From positions 1 through 64,000 of the forward strand of contig JAMFSY010000074.1 of the NCBI GenBank assembly GCA_026225555.1: a DNA stretch of 64,000 nt. The letters run 5' to 3'. The position numbers were made by a program, and so were the translations under genes. This DNA is from Methylacidiphilales bacterium. Lineage in GTDB: Bacteria > Verrucomicrobiota > Verrucomicrobiia > Methylacidiphilales > UBA1321. The first letter of the stretch is position 1. Each line of letters opens with the position of its first letter. Below, in pieces: positions 44,040 to 53,372 of the stretch. The notes under the pieces were generated by a model that searched no databases, was not told the DNA's origin, and worked only from the letters and a program-made list of their open reading frames with translations.

Positions 44040-45851
44040 CTACCTTCCGCCCTCCGAAGAAGGGCGACGTCCGCTACATACGGGACACCATGAACCTCGC
44101 CGAATGCTGCCGGCAACGGCTTCCCCTTCATGTCCCTTCGCGCATTTCCAACGCAGCCGAGAGCGATTGGACCGATAGCTCGTCGAAAGACAGTCCCCAC
44201 CGTGATCGGCAGCCGCCTTGCGCATGTCATCAATGGTCAGAGAATATTTACGCCCAAGGCGCTCCTTTTCACATTTCGGACACCAATGGCCGGAGATAAT
44301 CACTGAGGCTTGTGTCTCCCATTCGTGGCCATGGCAACAGCGCCAGAGCAGACGTGATTTCACATTGTGATAATCGTGGGAAAGACAGACGCCACCTTTG
44401 GCCTTCGCGAGGGCTCGCATATCCTGAATCGTGTATGCCCGCTTTCGGGCGGCTTCCACGTCACCGCAAATCGAACACCAGGAGCCGGCCTTCACGCTTC
44501 CCGGCACTGCCTCCCATTCGTGGCCACTAGAGCACCTCCACCGCAGCTTATGGGTATTGTTTAGATAAAAGTCAGAGAGACAAAGTCCTCCGCGGGATGC
44601 AGCGATCGCTCTCATCTCGTCGAGACGACGAAAATTCCTTACGCCCAGATCGCCTAGATTCACGTCCTTCGTGGTCTGGATGATCGCCGAGTTTGGCAAA
44701 GCTCTCAGTTCCTTGAGGAGAAAGGACTGCAAATCGTGGTGTTTGATTGTGTAGGGGACCTCGATGAGGGTAACGCCGTTCTCTTTGCAGAGAGTCCGTT
44801 TTGTGGTGTCGTCCCGGATTCGCTGGCGAAATGCTGCCTCATCTCGGTGGAAGAACGCCGATTGTTCGTAATGTTGTTGGCCGTGGTACTCGAATGCCAG
44901 GCGAAGAGACTCCGCGTATCCATCAAGCTCCATCCAGTTGCCAGACTCGTTCTTCAACCAAGTCGGTCGTCTTTTTGGAAACAGGACTCCCGTGGTGTAC
45001 TCAAAGAGTGCCCGGCAAATCCTTTCGGAGATACCAACCGAGCAGTTCGGGCACCAGTGGCCATCCCGCACATGGGTGGGACTTGCTTCCCATTCGTGAC
45101 CGTCGGCGCAACGCCAAAGAAGGGGAGTGTGGCTGTTGATGTACTTTGCGGATAAGCATTTTCCGCCAAGGCTCTTCGCAGCGGCTTGGCAGTCGGCCAG
45201 CGTCAATGGTTGGGATCCCCCACAAACCGGACACCAACTGCCCTGCTTGATGCCGGTTGATGTTGCTTCCCATTCGTGTCCGTCCGCACATTTCCACCTG
45301 AGCTTCCCCTTTGCCCCCGCATATCTGTCGCTGAGCAGGGCGCCACCCTTCTGCGATGCTGCCTGCCGCAACTCTGCGAGGGCCTGTGTTGGCGGCAACT
45401 TGCCTACGCAGATCGGACACCAACTACCGCGGGATATACTGGTGGGTACGGCCTCCCATTCATGACCTTTGGCACACTGCCACCGAAGTTTGGTGTAGTT
45501 GTTGACGTAGTCGGAAGAAAGGCAAATTCCGCCTCTGTCGGTGGCGAGTTTTTGCGCTTCCAGAATCGAGTGCGCTTTGGCCCGGCCCTGCCGTTCGTTA
45601 CCGCAAATCAAACACCAATGACCCTTCAGAACATTCCATGGCAGCGCTTCCCACTCGTGTCCCTTTGCGCAACGCCACCGCAGCTTCGTCTTTGTGTCAG
45701 TGAAGGCGGCTGACAGGCAGATTCCCCCATGTCGCACTGCGGCCGCTTGGCATTGGAGGAATCTCTTCGCACGGTTAGCGGCACTGTATTTCTTCGATGC
45801 GCCATAACCAAAGAGCCCCCCCGTCTTCGCGCTGATTATTTCCCGGTCCAT
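44040..45851 (-). CDS. Seven zinc-ribbon repeats around a PD-(D/E)XK-like nuclease
   Basis: A 603-residue protein from ATG 45851. Seven ~65-residue repeats of the pattern GGxCLS...LRWxCxxGHEWEA...G.WCPxC occur, four before and three after a central domain. The last repeat has GHEGEA. They match the zinc-ribbon domain (DUF4379 type), each with two Cys pairs or Cys/His. The centre (about 345-440: ISERICRALFEYTTGVLFP, WMELDGYAESLRLAFEYHGQ, then VTLIEVPYTI) fits a very-short-patch/PD-(D/E)XK-like nuclease with Asp, Glu and Gln at the active site. It may be a homing or defence nuclease, or stand in for TnsA. It converges tail-to-tail on the gene at 43224 with no gap. Confidence 0.82.
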   Translation of the reverse strand: MDREIISAKTGGLFGYGASKKYSAANRAKRFLQCQAAAVRHGGICLSAAFTDTKTKLRWRCAKGHEWEALPWNVLKGHWCLICGNERQGRAKAHSILEAQKLATDRGGICLSSDYVNNYTKLRWQCAKGHEWEAVPTSISRGSWCPICVGKLPPTQALAELRQAASQKGGALLSDRYAGAKGKLRWKCADGHEWEATSTGIKQGSWCPVCGGSQPLTLADCQAAAKSLGGKCLSAKYINSHTPLLWRCADGHEWEASPTHVRDGHWCPNCSVGISERICRALFEYTTGVLFPKRRPTWLKNESGNWMELDGYAESLRLAFEYHGQQHYEQSAFFHRDEAAFRQRIRDDTTKRTLCKENGVTLIEVPYTIKHHDLQSFLLKELRALPNSAIIQTTKDVNLGDLGVRNFRRLDEMRAIAASRGGLCLSDFYLNNTHKLRWRCSSGHEWEAVPGSVKAGSWCSICGDVEAARKRAYTIQDMRALAKAKGGVCLSHDYHNVKSRLLWRCCHGHEWETQASVIISGHWCPKCEKERLGRKYSLTIDDMRKAAADHGGDCLSTSYRSNRSRLRWKCAKGHEGEAVAGSIRRGSWCPVCSGRRPSSEGGR

Positions 45852-46038
45852 ATCCCCGCCATGATCGCCCGCCACACCGGATGAGTCGATCCTGCAGGCA
45901 CTGGTTGCACCCCTGCCGTAAGCGCGGCGTCCCGAGAATGCCCGTCTAACCGGGGCTGAAAAAAAGATGAAAAAAGTAACGGTTAGCCGGTTTACGCCGG
46001 AACTCAGTTGAATCATACCTAGGTCACAGGAGACAACT

Positions 46039-47088
46039 ATGACCACACCCACTCAGAATTCCGACCTCGAACACTTGCATGGAGAACGCCGCCAAGTCCT
46101 GCGGCCTGTTGATGGCGACAAGGGCAAACTTTCGTTTGAGGTAAGCCCCGACCGGGAGGGCAACGGTGCCGATCTGGTCCTCTGGGAAAAACGCGGGAAG
46201 GAAATATGGGGCATTCCGGTCCACCACATGGACGATCGCGGGGACTGCGAAGCGGTCGCCAAGGCTCTCAATGACTTGGTCGAGCCCGGAATTCTCAGTC
46301 CTGGCCCTCTTCTGCCGACCAATGACTCCCTTTCCGAGGCGCCCTCTTTCAGCGTCGCTCGTGGCGGCGCCTTGGGTGGTGTCGGGGTCAAGCTTTCGGG
46401 CGCCAAACCGGGCCATGCCTGGGGAGTGTCTCTTCACTACTTGAAAGACAGGGAGCAGGCCCAGGCACTTTCTGAATCGCTCAATCGTCTTTTGGAGTCG
46501 AAGGTAATTCGCAGCGCAGAAAAATTCGTCATTGCTTTCGCCTCCGAAGAAGGACGGAACAAGAGGATCCGCCATTGGGATGGGATGAGCGAGACTGTCT
46601 CTCGCCTGGCCGACGGGGATGCGGGAGTCATCCGTATCCTGGAGTCCGTCACCGAGGCTGGTCCCAAGGTTGATCCCAAGACGAAAGTCGTTCGCGATGG
46701 CGGTTCGGGAACCGATGATCCTCGCCAGCTTCCCTTGGTAGCCCTCGACGAATCCGGCATCTACGGCAAGGACATCGAGGGTCTTTATCAGCTCTGTAAT
46801 CGCCATCCGGGCAAGATGGTGGCAGTCCTTCGGGCCACGACCTTGGGCCTAGTTGACGCTCCTGCCATTAAAGCCGCCCTCCAGCCGGTCGGCATCTTGC
46901 GCGCCGGCGGCCTGGACGTGGATGGCATCGTCACGGCGGTGGAATCCGCCGTCCCGGAATTCTCCGCCTCCCGGGTGTCGCCGCCACCGCTGACCGGGCC
47001 GGAAACTCCCCATGTTTCTGCCGACATTCAGCGGCTTTCCCGCGAAGCCCGGGATCAGCGGAAGAGCCACGACCCAGAGGGCAAATAG
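46039..47088 (+). CDS. Unknown protein, paralogue of the next gene
   Basis: A 349-residue acidic soluble protein with a strong ribosome-binding site (AGGAGA before ATG 46039). The C-terminal ~150 residues (GDAGVIRILESVTEAGPKVD, LVALDESGIYGKDIEGLYQL, RHPGKMVAVLRATTLGLVDA, GILRAGGLDVDGI) recur nearly unchanged in the next gene. The N-terminal part instead has a twice-repeated unit (WGIPVHHMDDRGDCEAVAKA; WGVSLHYLKDREQAQALSES). No family is recognised. The modular sharing points to a common partner-binding C-terminus with variable N-termini. Confidence 0.72.
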   Translation: MTTPTQNSDLEHLHGERRQVLRPVDGDKGKLSFEVSPDREGNGADLVLWEKRGKEIWGIPVHHMDDRGDCEAVAKALNDLVEPGILSPGPLLPTNDSLSEAPSFSVARGGALGGVGVKLSGAKPGHAWGVSLHYLKDREQAQALSESLNRLLESKVIRSAEKFVIAFASEEGRNKRIRHWDGMSETVSRLADGDAGVIRILESVTEAGPKVDPKTKVVRDGGSGTDDPRQLPLVALDESGIYGKDIEGLYQLCNRHPGKMVAVLRATTLGLVDAPAIKAALQPVGILRAGGLDVDGIVTAVESAVPEFSASRVSPPPLTGPETPHVSADIQRLSREARDQRKSHDPEGK

Positions 47089-47135
47089 CAACGCTGCTCC
47101 TCAGTTACATCAAACTCAGACACAGGACATAACTT

Positions 47136-48510
47136 ATGAATAAATTTCTCCAGTGGCTCCAATCCATCCCATCCAGGCTTACCGGTACCTTTTCCTCTGG
47201 AAAAAACCTTCCACCGGTCATACCGCGAGAAGATCCCGATGCTCGGCGGGAGCGGATCATCAAGAACGTCATTTCCGGTTTTGCCGAGCCTGGGGCTCAG
47301 CCTCAGGTAGCTGATACCCACGATAACTATACCCAGGCAGTTCTCGATGGAAAGGCATCAGGGTTAATCCCCAAGGCTGTGGATATTCCGCCTGTCGTTG
47401 ATGACCATACTGGGTTAGGGCCGACTGCGGCGAAGAGAGTCGCCACGATGCCTGATCTGAAGTCCAAAATGAAAATCACCCAGTCCGGTCTCGATCAGGA
47501 AATCGCTGATCTGGCCCAGGGTGACCTCAAGGCAGCCGCGGCACTGAGGATGATGGCCGTGATGGCGCCGGCTTACGGTGACCTCGATCCAAACGGGCCG
47601 CTTTCGGTATTTGACCTCGTGCGACAGGCGGGTCTTTCCGGAAAGGAAATCGGGACGTTTTACGAGATGTGCCACTCCCACCCGGTTAAGGCCCTCGGCG
47701 TCCTCTATGCCAAGGAACATTTGGGGCTCTACCGCAACTATCCACTCAAAGGACAAGTTGCGGCCTACGGATCGCCCAATGCCCAGCCCTTCCGGGTGAA
47801 CCACATAGTCGATCAAGCGGAGTGGACCATATCGTCTGCCAACTCCCTTGCAATGATCCAGGGTGTAAAGCCCGCGAAGGCGATGGCTCCGTACAAACTC
47901 GACGACCTGGTCGAGGACGTAAAAAGCGGCAACTGGGAAGGAATTGAGTCCCAGGCTCGCGCCGGCAATGTCCGCGTCTCAGTTGAACCAATTAACCCGG
48001 AGCGTCGCTTTGACGGCAACGGTTACGTCATGTCCATGACCAGGATGGCGGACGGTGATCCGGCGATCACCAACATGCTCATGGGGCTGGTTGCGGCCTC
48101 CCAAAAGGTGGATCCAACGAATCTGGAGGCCCACAGCGCCCCGCTCAAGGCCCTCGACGAAGCTGGCATCTTACGGCAAAGACATCGATGGCCTCTACCA
48201 GATCTGTGGTCGCCATCCCGGCAAAGTGGTGGCCCTTCTACGCGCCACGACCTTGGGCTTGGTTGACGCTCCCGCCATCAAGGCCGCGCTCAAGCCCGTT
48301 GGCATATTGCGCGCGGGCGGCCTTGACGTGGACGGCATCACCAAGGAGGTGGAATCGTCCGTCCCTGAGTTTTCCGTTTCCCGCGCTGAATCGGATACGT
48401 TGACCGGGCCGAAAGCTCCGAATCTTCACGATGACATCGAGCGGTTCGCGCGCGAGGGCCAAGGACATCCGCAGCTAGGCCAGGAAAAAGGCGGCATCGG
48501 CGGCAAGTAA
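47136..48510 (+). pseudogene. Unknown paralogue, split by a one-base insertion
   Basis: From ATG 47136 the frame gives LKALDEAGI and then nonsense (LRQRHRWPL) to a stop at 48266. The next frame continues YGKDIDGLYQICGRHPGKVV, with GILRAGGLDVDGI, to TAA at 48510. The upstream paralogue reads GGCATCTACGGC where this gene has GGCATCTTACGGC, so one extra T at about 48171 is the lesion. Repaired, the protein would be about 457 residues. It also contains a second diverged copy of the shared unit (RQAGLSGKEIGTFYEMCHSH, about 165-200). It could be a real mutation or a sequencing error. Confidence 0.75.
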
Positions 48511-48549
48511 CGTCATCAAGCATGGTTCATCCCCTATCTGAATCTCCGC

Positions 48550-49173
48550 ATGAACAAATCCCAACTGCTGGTTCGTCTGGCCGCCAAAAGCGGGGAACTC
48601 GATAAAATCGACCCGGCCTTGCTCATCCCGGAAAACGTCCTGAGCTGGCATCCACATCCCAAACCCGGTCTTTTCATCAGCCTTCCTGAGCAAGACGGCC
48701 CGATTCAGGATGCCGCAGCTCACGGACAGCTTGCCTTTCTTCCGCGCGAGGCACGCACGGTGCCTTCCTTGGTTTACTGTGGAATGAATCGTTGGGATCA
48801 CCACCGGGTTTGCAATGACGCATTCTTTGCTGCGGCCATGGCCGGCACGCTTGATAAGTTTCCCCAGGATAGGGAATTCAGGAACGGTCTCCTCTACTGG
48901 AAGACCGGGATCGAGGCCAACCTTAAGAGGGCAGCTTCGTCCCTGCGGGAAATGTCCAAGGAAAAGCCAGGCGACGTGCCCTCTTTACGAAGCCGCATCG
49001 ACGCTGTTCGCCAGTGGTGGGAGAGGGCCTATGAAAATGAGGCACCCGCCGCGTTTCTGACGGACGGCAGGGCCGCGCGATATGATTCGCCGATCGATCT
49101 CCCGGACGTCCCTTCGGTGCCGAAAATATCTCCAACGACAGAACAGTCCAACGTCGCGCGAGGTGGAAAGTAA
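48550..49173 (+). CDS. Unknown protein downstream of the paralogue pair
   Basis: A 207-residue soluble protein (MNKSQLLVRLAAKSGELDKI; PSLVYCGMNRWDHHRVCNDA; then a charged helical stretch at about 130-170). It starts 39 bp after the repaired end of the previous gene, so it likely belongs to the same operon. The Cys/His content of MNRWDHHRVCND could bind a metal, but no family is recognised. No signal peptide or membrane segment is visible. Confidence 0.62.
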   Translation: MNKSQLLVRLAAKSGELDKIDPALLIPENVLSWHPHPKPGLFISLPEQDGPIQDAAAHGQLAFLPREARTVPSLVYCGMNRWDHHRVCNDAFFAAAMAGTLDKFPQDREFRNGLLYWKTGIEANLKRAASSLREMSKEKPGDVPSLRSRIDAVRQWWERAYENEAPAAFLTDGRAARYDSPIDLPDVPSVPKISPTTEQSNVARGGK

Positions 49174-49296
49174 GCTGAGGGCGCCGTTTCACCGTTGATC
49201 TCCCGGTGATTTACACCTCTCGGCTCTTGGGTTATCGCACCCGCATTCCGGGAACTAAGGCGCGTCTGTTCTGAGGCTGCTAGACATAGTGAATCC

Positions 49297-49827
49297 CTAT
49301 CGTAAGGCTTCCGTACCAAAGGATGAGGTTGCTAGATCGCAGTACATGAGGTGACTGTCATGTTCCTTTCGATCCAGGAGAATGAAGCCATGCGACTTAT
49401 AGATGTGGAGGCTTTTGTTCAACTGGTCTTCCTCTTTCCCGTTGCCAACTCTGAGGAATGCGCAGTTTGCTTTGCTTGCTTTGGCGCGCTTTAGAAAAGT
49501 CCCTACCGCGCGTTTGCCGAATCCTTTACCTCGATTCCTCTCATCTGGGATTTCCAGGTCATGCAGCACGGCCATGGGCCAGATTTCGCGCAGTGGTATT
49601 TTGTCTCTCCAACCGGGGAATGAACCGTCACGAAAGTTGATGAAGTCATTGAGCTGCTCTTCATTAAAAACAAGCGCCCAGACGAATTTCCCTATCGCAT
49701 CACCTGCCGGGGTAATAATCCGCTCGGCTTGGCAAGGATGAGAACCTTCTCGTCTTACGTTTGCTAGAACTTCGATATTAATACTCAACGGTGTCGCCTT
49801 GGATCGAGAACCAAGCCTGTTATTCAT
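49297..49827 (-). CDS. GNAT-family N-acetyltransferase
   Basis: A 176-residue protein from ATG 49827; longer upstream reading lacks homology. Motif A of the GNAT fold is clear (MAVLHDLEIPDERNRGKGFG, with acetyl-CoA loop RNRGKGFGKRA). Next comes a helix and AFLRVGNGKEEDQLNKSLHI, then YKSHGFILLDRK (motif B). It would acetylate an amine using acetyl-CoA; the substrate is unknown. It stands alone on the minus strand within the cargo. A toxin-type GNAT is possible, but there is no antitoxin gene next to it. Confidence 0.78.
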   Translation of the reverse strand: MNNRLGSRSKATPLSINIEVLANVRREGSHPCQAERIITPAGDAIGKFVWALVFNEEQLNDFINFRDGSFPGWRDKIPLREIWPMAVLHDLEIPDERNRGKGFGKRAVGTFLKRAKASKANCAFLRVGNGKEEDQLNKSLHIYKSHGFILLDRKEHDSHLMYCDLATSSFGTEALR

Positions 49828-50104
49828 AAGAATAAAACCAAGCTTGACATGGGGTCTCTGTTTTGTCAAATGGCAGTATGAGGCCAATGAGAACGTCAAC
49901 GGGCCGGATACTTTGGGCGTGATTTGTTGTGCATCTCCTTTCGTGCTCGCTGACGAAAACACAAATCCGCCAGTGCCTGCAATTTCTTCGCCTACCTCGA
50001 TATCTGTTACCAATCAGCCCACACGGGTGCTACCAGAGAGGCCTATGTTCCTGCCACCTGCAATTTCTTTTCAGTTGGCCGCAACCCGGCATAGTGTGAA
50101 ACAA

Positions 50105-52417
50105 ATGCACTCGTCCAAGACCAAATTTGGACTCAGGTCGATTTTGCTTGTTGCAGGGTTGCTGGCTTCGTTCATTCCGGCAGAGGCCCAGACAACGGCA
50201 CCGCTCAATCAGCCTAGTGCAGTGGTCGCCACTAATTCGGTATCTGCCGAAACTCCGCCCCCCACATCCGTTGCTGCAACCAATCAGCCCGCACGGGTGC
50301 CGCCACCAGCATGGGCTACAGCCGATGCTCCGGCTACCGTCACCAATCAGCCATCACAAGTGGTAGCGAAGACAGCCCCCGCAAACAATGGCACTAACTA
50401 CGACTCCTCATGGATGCTGCCCGCGACTGAGCCGAAGACACCCCCGGCTTACGACAGCATTGATTCCATACGCGAAAAAGCCGAAGCAGGAGACGCAAAG
50501 AGCCAAACTGAACTTGGGGACCTCTACCAAGCTGGCAAGGTTGTTCCACCAGACTTCAATCAAGCAGCTCAGTGGTACCGCAAGGCAGCCGATCAGGGGT
50601 ATGCCGCAGCACAGGCCCAAATCGGTATTTGTTACGCATTTGGGACGGGTGTTAAAAGAGATTACACGGAAGCCACTAAATGGTACCGCAAGGCAGCCGA
50701 TCAGGGCGATGCGGTCGGAGAGTTTCATCTAGGGCTTTGTTATCAGATGGGAGGGGACGGTGTAGATAAGGACGTTGTTGAAGCAGTCAGGTGGTACCGC
50801 AAGGCAGCCGATCAGGGAAACTCAGATGCGGAGACCAGTCTTGCTCTGTGCTATCAGGGCGGCACCGGAGTGGAACAGAGTCTCGAAGATGCGATTAAAT
50901 GGTTTCAAAAAGCAGCCGATGGTGGGAGCGGCCTTGCCAAGTCTTGGCTCGCAGACTGCATTCGACAGAAACAAGATGATGACCGCACTTATGCCGCTGC
51001 TATGGAAGGTAATCCCTATGCCGTAGGCAAGTATGCAGGGCACGGATTTGATTTCTTAAAAAAACGTGCGGATAGCGGGGATGTGGTTGCTCAATATGCA
51101 CTCGGCACTGATTATCAATTTGGTTATGATATAGGTAAAAGCCCAACGGAGGCTGTAAAGTGTTACCAAAAGGCAGCCGATCAGGGATTTGCTCCAGCGG
51201 AGACCACTCTTTCTGATTGTTATGCTACAGGCACGGGTATTAAGGCCGATCAGGTTGAGGCCATGAAGTGGATACAGAAAGCAGCCGATGAGGGATATGC
51301 TTCTGCTCAGACAGAGCTTGGCAATAAATACCGTAGCGGAAGGGGGGTAGCTCAGAATCCTGAGACGGCGATTATTTGGTATCTAAAAGCAGCCGATCAG
51401 AATTTTGGATTTGCGCAAAACGCGCTGGGCGATTGCTACCTATTTGGTAACGGTGTAGGTAAAGACCCGTCGGAAGCGACAAAGTGGTATTTGAAAGCCG
51501 CATATAATGGGGTTGCTACGGGCGACGTAAATCTTGGTTTATTATATTGTAATGGCTTTGGTGTCATCAAAAATGAAACTGAGGGTCTGGCATGGCTATA
51601 TGTGGCCAGTGTCGAAGGAAATCAAGGTGCCGTAAATAGGCTTCCCTATTTTGAGAGGCTCTACGGCCCTGATACTGTCGCGGCAGCAAGGAAGCGGGCC
51701 GGCGAAATTCAGACCGCAATTCCATCAAATTCATTTGAACCAGTAGAATCGGCGCCAGCGCCCCTTCCGCAGACAGCCTCGGCATCTCAGTCGCCAAAGG
51801 CATCGGGATCGGGGACGTTTATTTCCTCCGATGGATTGGTGCTAACGGCAGCTCATGTCGTACAGGGTGCCTCGCGTATTCAGGTTATCACGGCCACGGG
51901 CGCACTTGCAGCTACAGTGGTAAAAATCGACGCCACTAATGATGTCGCTCTCTTGAAATGCAGCGGTAGCAATTTTACTCCTTTGCCCATCGTACCCTCA
52001 AAAGAGGCTCGCGCGGGCACGTCGGTTTTCACGGTTGGGTTTCCCAACATTCTGATTCAGGGCTTCGATCCGAAGCTGACCAAAGGAGAAATTAGCAGCC
52101 AGACTGGTTATCAGGACGATCCCCGGCAATGGCAGATTAGCGTCCCGACTCAGCCCGGCAATTCTGGCGGCCCTCTCTGTGATGAAAACGGCAATATTAT
52201 CGGCATGGTTGAATCGACCCTGAATCCTCTCACGATGGCGAAAGTCGAAGGCGAGATTCCCCAAAATGTGAATTACGCTGTAAAGAGCAGTTACATCCTT
52301 CCTCTTCTCGATGACTTGCAGAACCTTCCCCCGGCGGTCGTCTCCTCCGCTGGCACAAAATTTGAAGATGTTGTCGGTAAAGTACAGAAATCAGTCGCGC
52401 TGATTCTCGTCTATTGA
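50105..52417 (+). CDS. Secreted Sel1-repeat protein with a trypsin-like protease domain
   Basis: A 770-residue exported protein. I start it at ATG 50105 because a signal peptide follows at once (SILLVAGLLASFIPAEAQ); the frame is open back to 49799 without homology. A Pro/Thr-rich segment (about 30-105) leads into about a dozen Sel1 repeats (about 115-520; AVRWYRKAADQGNSDAETSL and many AADQG variants). From about 565 a DegP-like serine protease follows: His in LTAAHVVQGAS, Asp in DATNDVALLK, Ser in QPGNSGGPLCD. No PDZ domain follows. Sel1 repeats would present the protease to partners in the periplasm or outside. Sel1-protease fusion as transposon cargo is unusual. Confidence 0.85.
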   Translation: MHSSKTKFGLRSILLVAGLLASFIPAEAQTTAPLNQPSAVVATNSVSAETPPPTSVAATNQPARVPPPAWATADAPATVTNQPSQVVAKTAPANNGTNYDSSWMLPATEPKTPPAYDSIDSIREKAEAGDAKSQTELGDLYQAGKVVPPDFNQAAQWYRKAADQGYAAAQAQIGICYAFGTGVKRDYTEATKWYRKAADQGDAVGEFHLGLCYQMGGDGVDKDVVEAVRWYRKAADQGNSDAETSLALCYQGGTGVEQSLEDAIKWFQKAADGGSGLAKSWLADCIRQKQDDDRTYAAAMEGNPYAVGKYAGHGFDFLKKRADSGDVVAQYALGTDYQFGYDIGKSPTEAVKCYQKAADQGFAPAETTLSDCYATGTGIKADQVEAMKWIQKAADEGYASAQTELGNKYRSGRGVAQNPETAIIWYLKAADQNFGFAQNALGDCYLFGNGVGKDPSEATKWYLKAAYNGVATGDVNLGLLYCNGFGVIKNETEGLAWLYVASVEGNQGAVNRLPYFERLYGPDTVAAARKRAGEIQTAIPSNSFEPVESAPAPLPQTASASQSPKASGSGTFISSDGLVLTAAHVVQGASRIQVITATGALAATVVKIDATNDVALLKCSGSNFTPLPIVPSKEARAGTSVFTVGFPNILIQGFDPKLTKGEISSQTGYQDDPRQWQISVPTQPGNSGGPLCDENGNIIGMVESTLNPLTMAKVEGEIPQNVNYAVKSSYILPLLDDLQNLPPAVVSSAGTKFEDVVGKVQKSVALILVY

Positions 52418-52455
52418 GACGCAGCCAAGGAGTAACGCCGAATCGCTAGGTTCGC

Positions 52456-53115
52456 TCATGGTTGGCCCTCTCGTGGACACGGGACTTTCTGCAGATGGTA
52501 GAGGCAGTAGGCAGTCATAAAATAGCTACCCTCGCGACACTGGATGGGCGCGCTTTCGTGAATGACCCGGTTTTCTATGCCCTCGCTTTGATCCGCGTGA
52601 AACTTAAGCCTTCCTCCCCGCCGCGGTCTGGGCCGCAGATAACCTTCCAACACGGCACACGGATAGCCCATTAGCGCCAGGGTGCTCAAATCCGGGACGG
52701 ATATCCTCATTGGCACCGAGTACACTGTGGCGCGGTAGTAGCTACTCTTCATGCGTCGGGTCACAGGTGGCACGCCCAGACTCACGCTTCCCTCGGGAAT
52801 CCAGGTGCCCTGCTCCGAACTGAGCGCGATCGTAGGGGGGACCCGCAGAATCTGAAACAGCGCGCGGTGGGTCAAAACGAACTCACCCTCAAGGATCACG
52901 ACGGGCGAACTTAAATAGATTCTACGATAAGGGCGACCGAGCCGAAAACACGCTCGAAAAAGAATCGGCGCGCCAACCTGAACGTCTTTCAGCAGAACCC
53001 CCTCGACCATATACACGGGCCGAGATGCCAGTGCCAAACGTCGCAGGCTCCCGGCAATCGTACCCGGTGGTACTTCCCACCTTGTGATTCGGAGATAAGT
53101 ATCGCGAAGGATCAT
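52456..53115 (-). CDS. Third gene of an AAA+ operon, unknown function
   Basis: A 219-residue basic protein from ATG 53115 in an ATGA overlap with the previous gene; the frame upstream to 53559 lies inside that gene. The sequence is rich in beta-prone and Arg residues (MILRDTYLRITRWEVPPG; RLALASRPVYMVEGVLLKDV; LVTHRALFQ-like middle). No family is recognised. Translational coupling to the 86-residue gene and the AAA+ gene suggests a common complex. Confidence 0.6.
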   Translation of the reverse strand: MILRDTYLRITRWEVPPGTIAGSLRRLALASRPVYMVEGVLLKDVQVGAPILFRACFRLGRPYRRIYLSSPVVILEGEFVLTHRALFQILRVPPTIALSSEQGTWIPEGSVSLGVPPVTRRMKSSYYRATVYSVPMRISVPDLSTLALMGYPCAVLEGYLRPRPRRGGRLKFHADQSEGIENRVIHESAPIQCREGSYFMTAYCLYHLQKVPCPREGQP

Positions 53116-53372
53116 AGTCGTGGGCGCCGTGGATTGCGTTGTTTTTTCGCGGGCGGAGTCGCGCTCGAATGGGGCGAGGAAAATTTCACTTTCATGCTCG
53201 GCCAGCCCCGCTGTATCTCGGCTCGCGCGGCGTCCGTAAGGCCGATTGCCCCGGCCTCCAGCACGCACACGCACTGGCCCCCCGCCAAAAGGAAAGCGAT
53301 GCTTCGCCGGATCTTTGCTATTACCCTGGGATCGTCGCAGCGGGTGAATTTTTTGAGGGCCAGGTATGTCAT
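53112..53372 (-). CDS. Small second gene of the AAA+ operon
   Basis: An 86-residue protein (MTYLALKKFTRCDDPRVIAK; then SIAFLLAGGQCVCVLEAGAI; basic C-terminus). It is framed by four-base overlaps on both sides (53369-53372 and 53112-53115), which strongly supports coding despite the small size. The hydrophobic GGQCVCVLEAG core with two cysteines is distinctive. No family is recognised; it could be an adaptor for the AAA+ protein. Confidence 0.65.
   Translation of the reverse strand: MTYLALKKFTRCDDPRVIAKIRRSIAFLLAGGQCVCVLEAGAIGLTDAARAEIQRGWPSMKVKFSSPHSSATPPAKKQRNPRRPRL

Noticed and set aside
49799-50104. N-terminal extension of the Sel1-protease gene
   Set aside because: It overlaps the promoter region of the divergent GNAT gene and would bury a clear signal peptide 100 residues inside the protein.
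50570-51420. Repeated AAGGCAGCCGATCAGGG units read as a CRISPR or other DNA repeat array
   Set aside because: They are the coding repeats of Sel1 units, roughly 108 bp apart and in frame, with no spacers.
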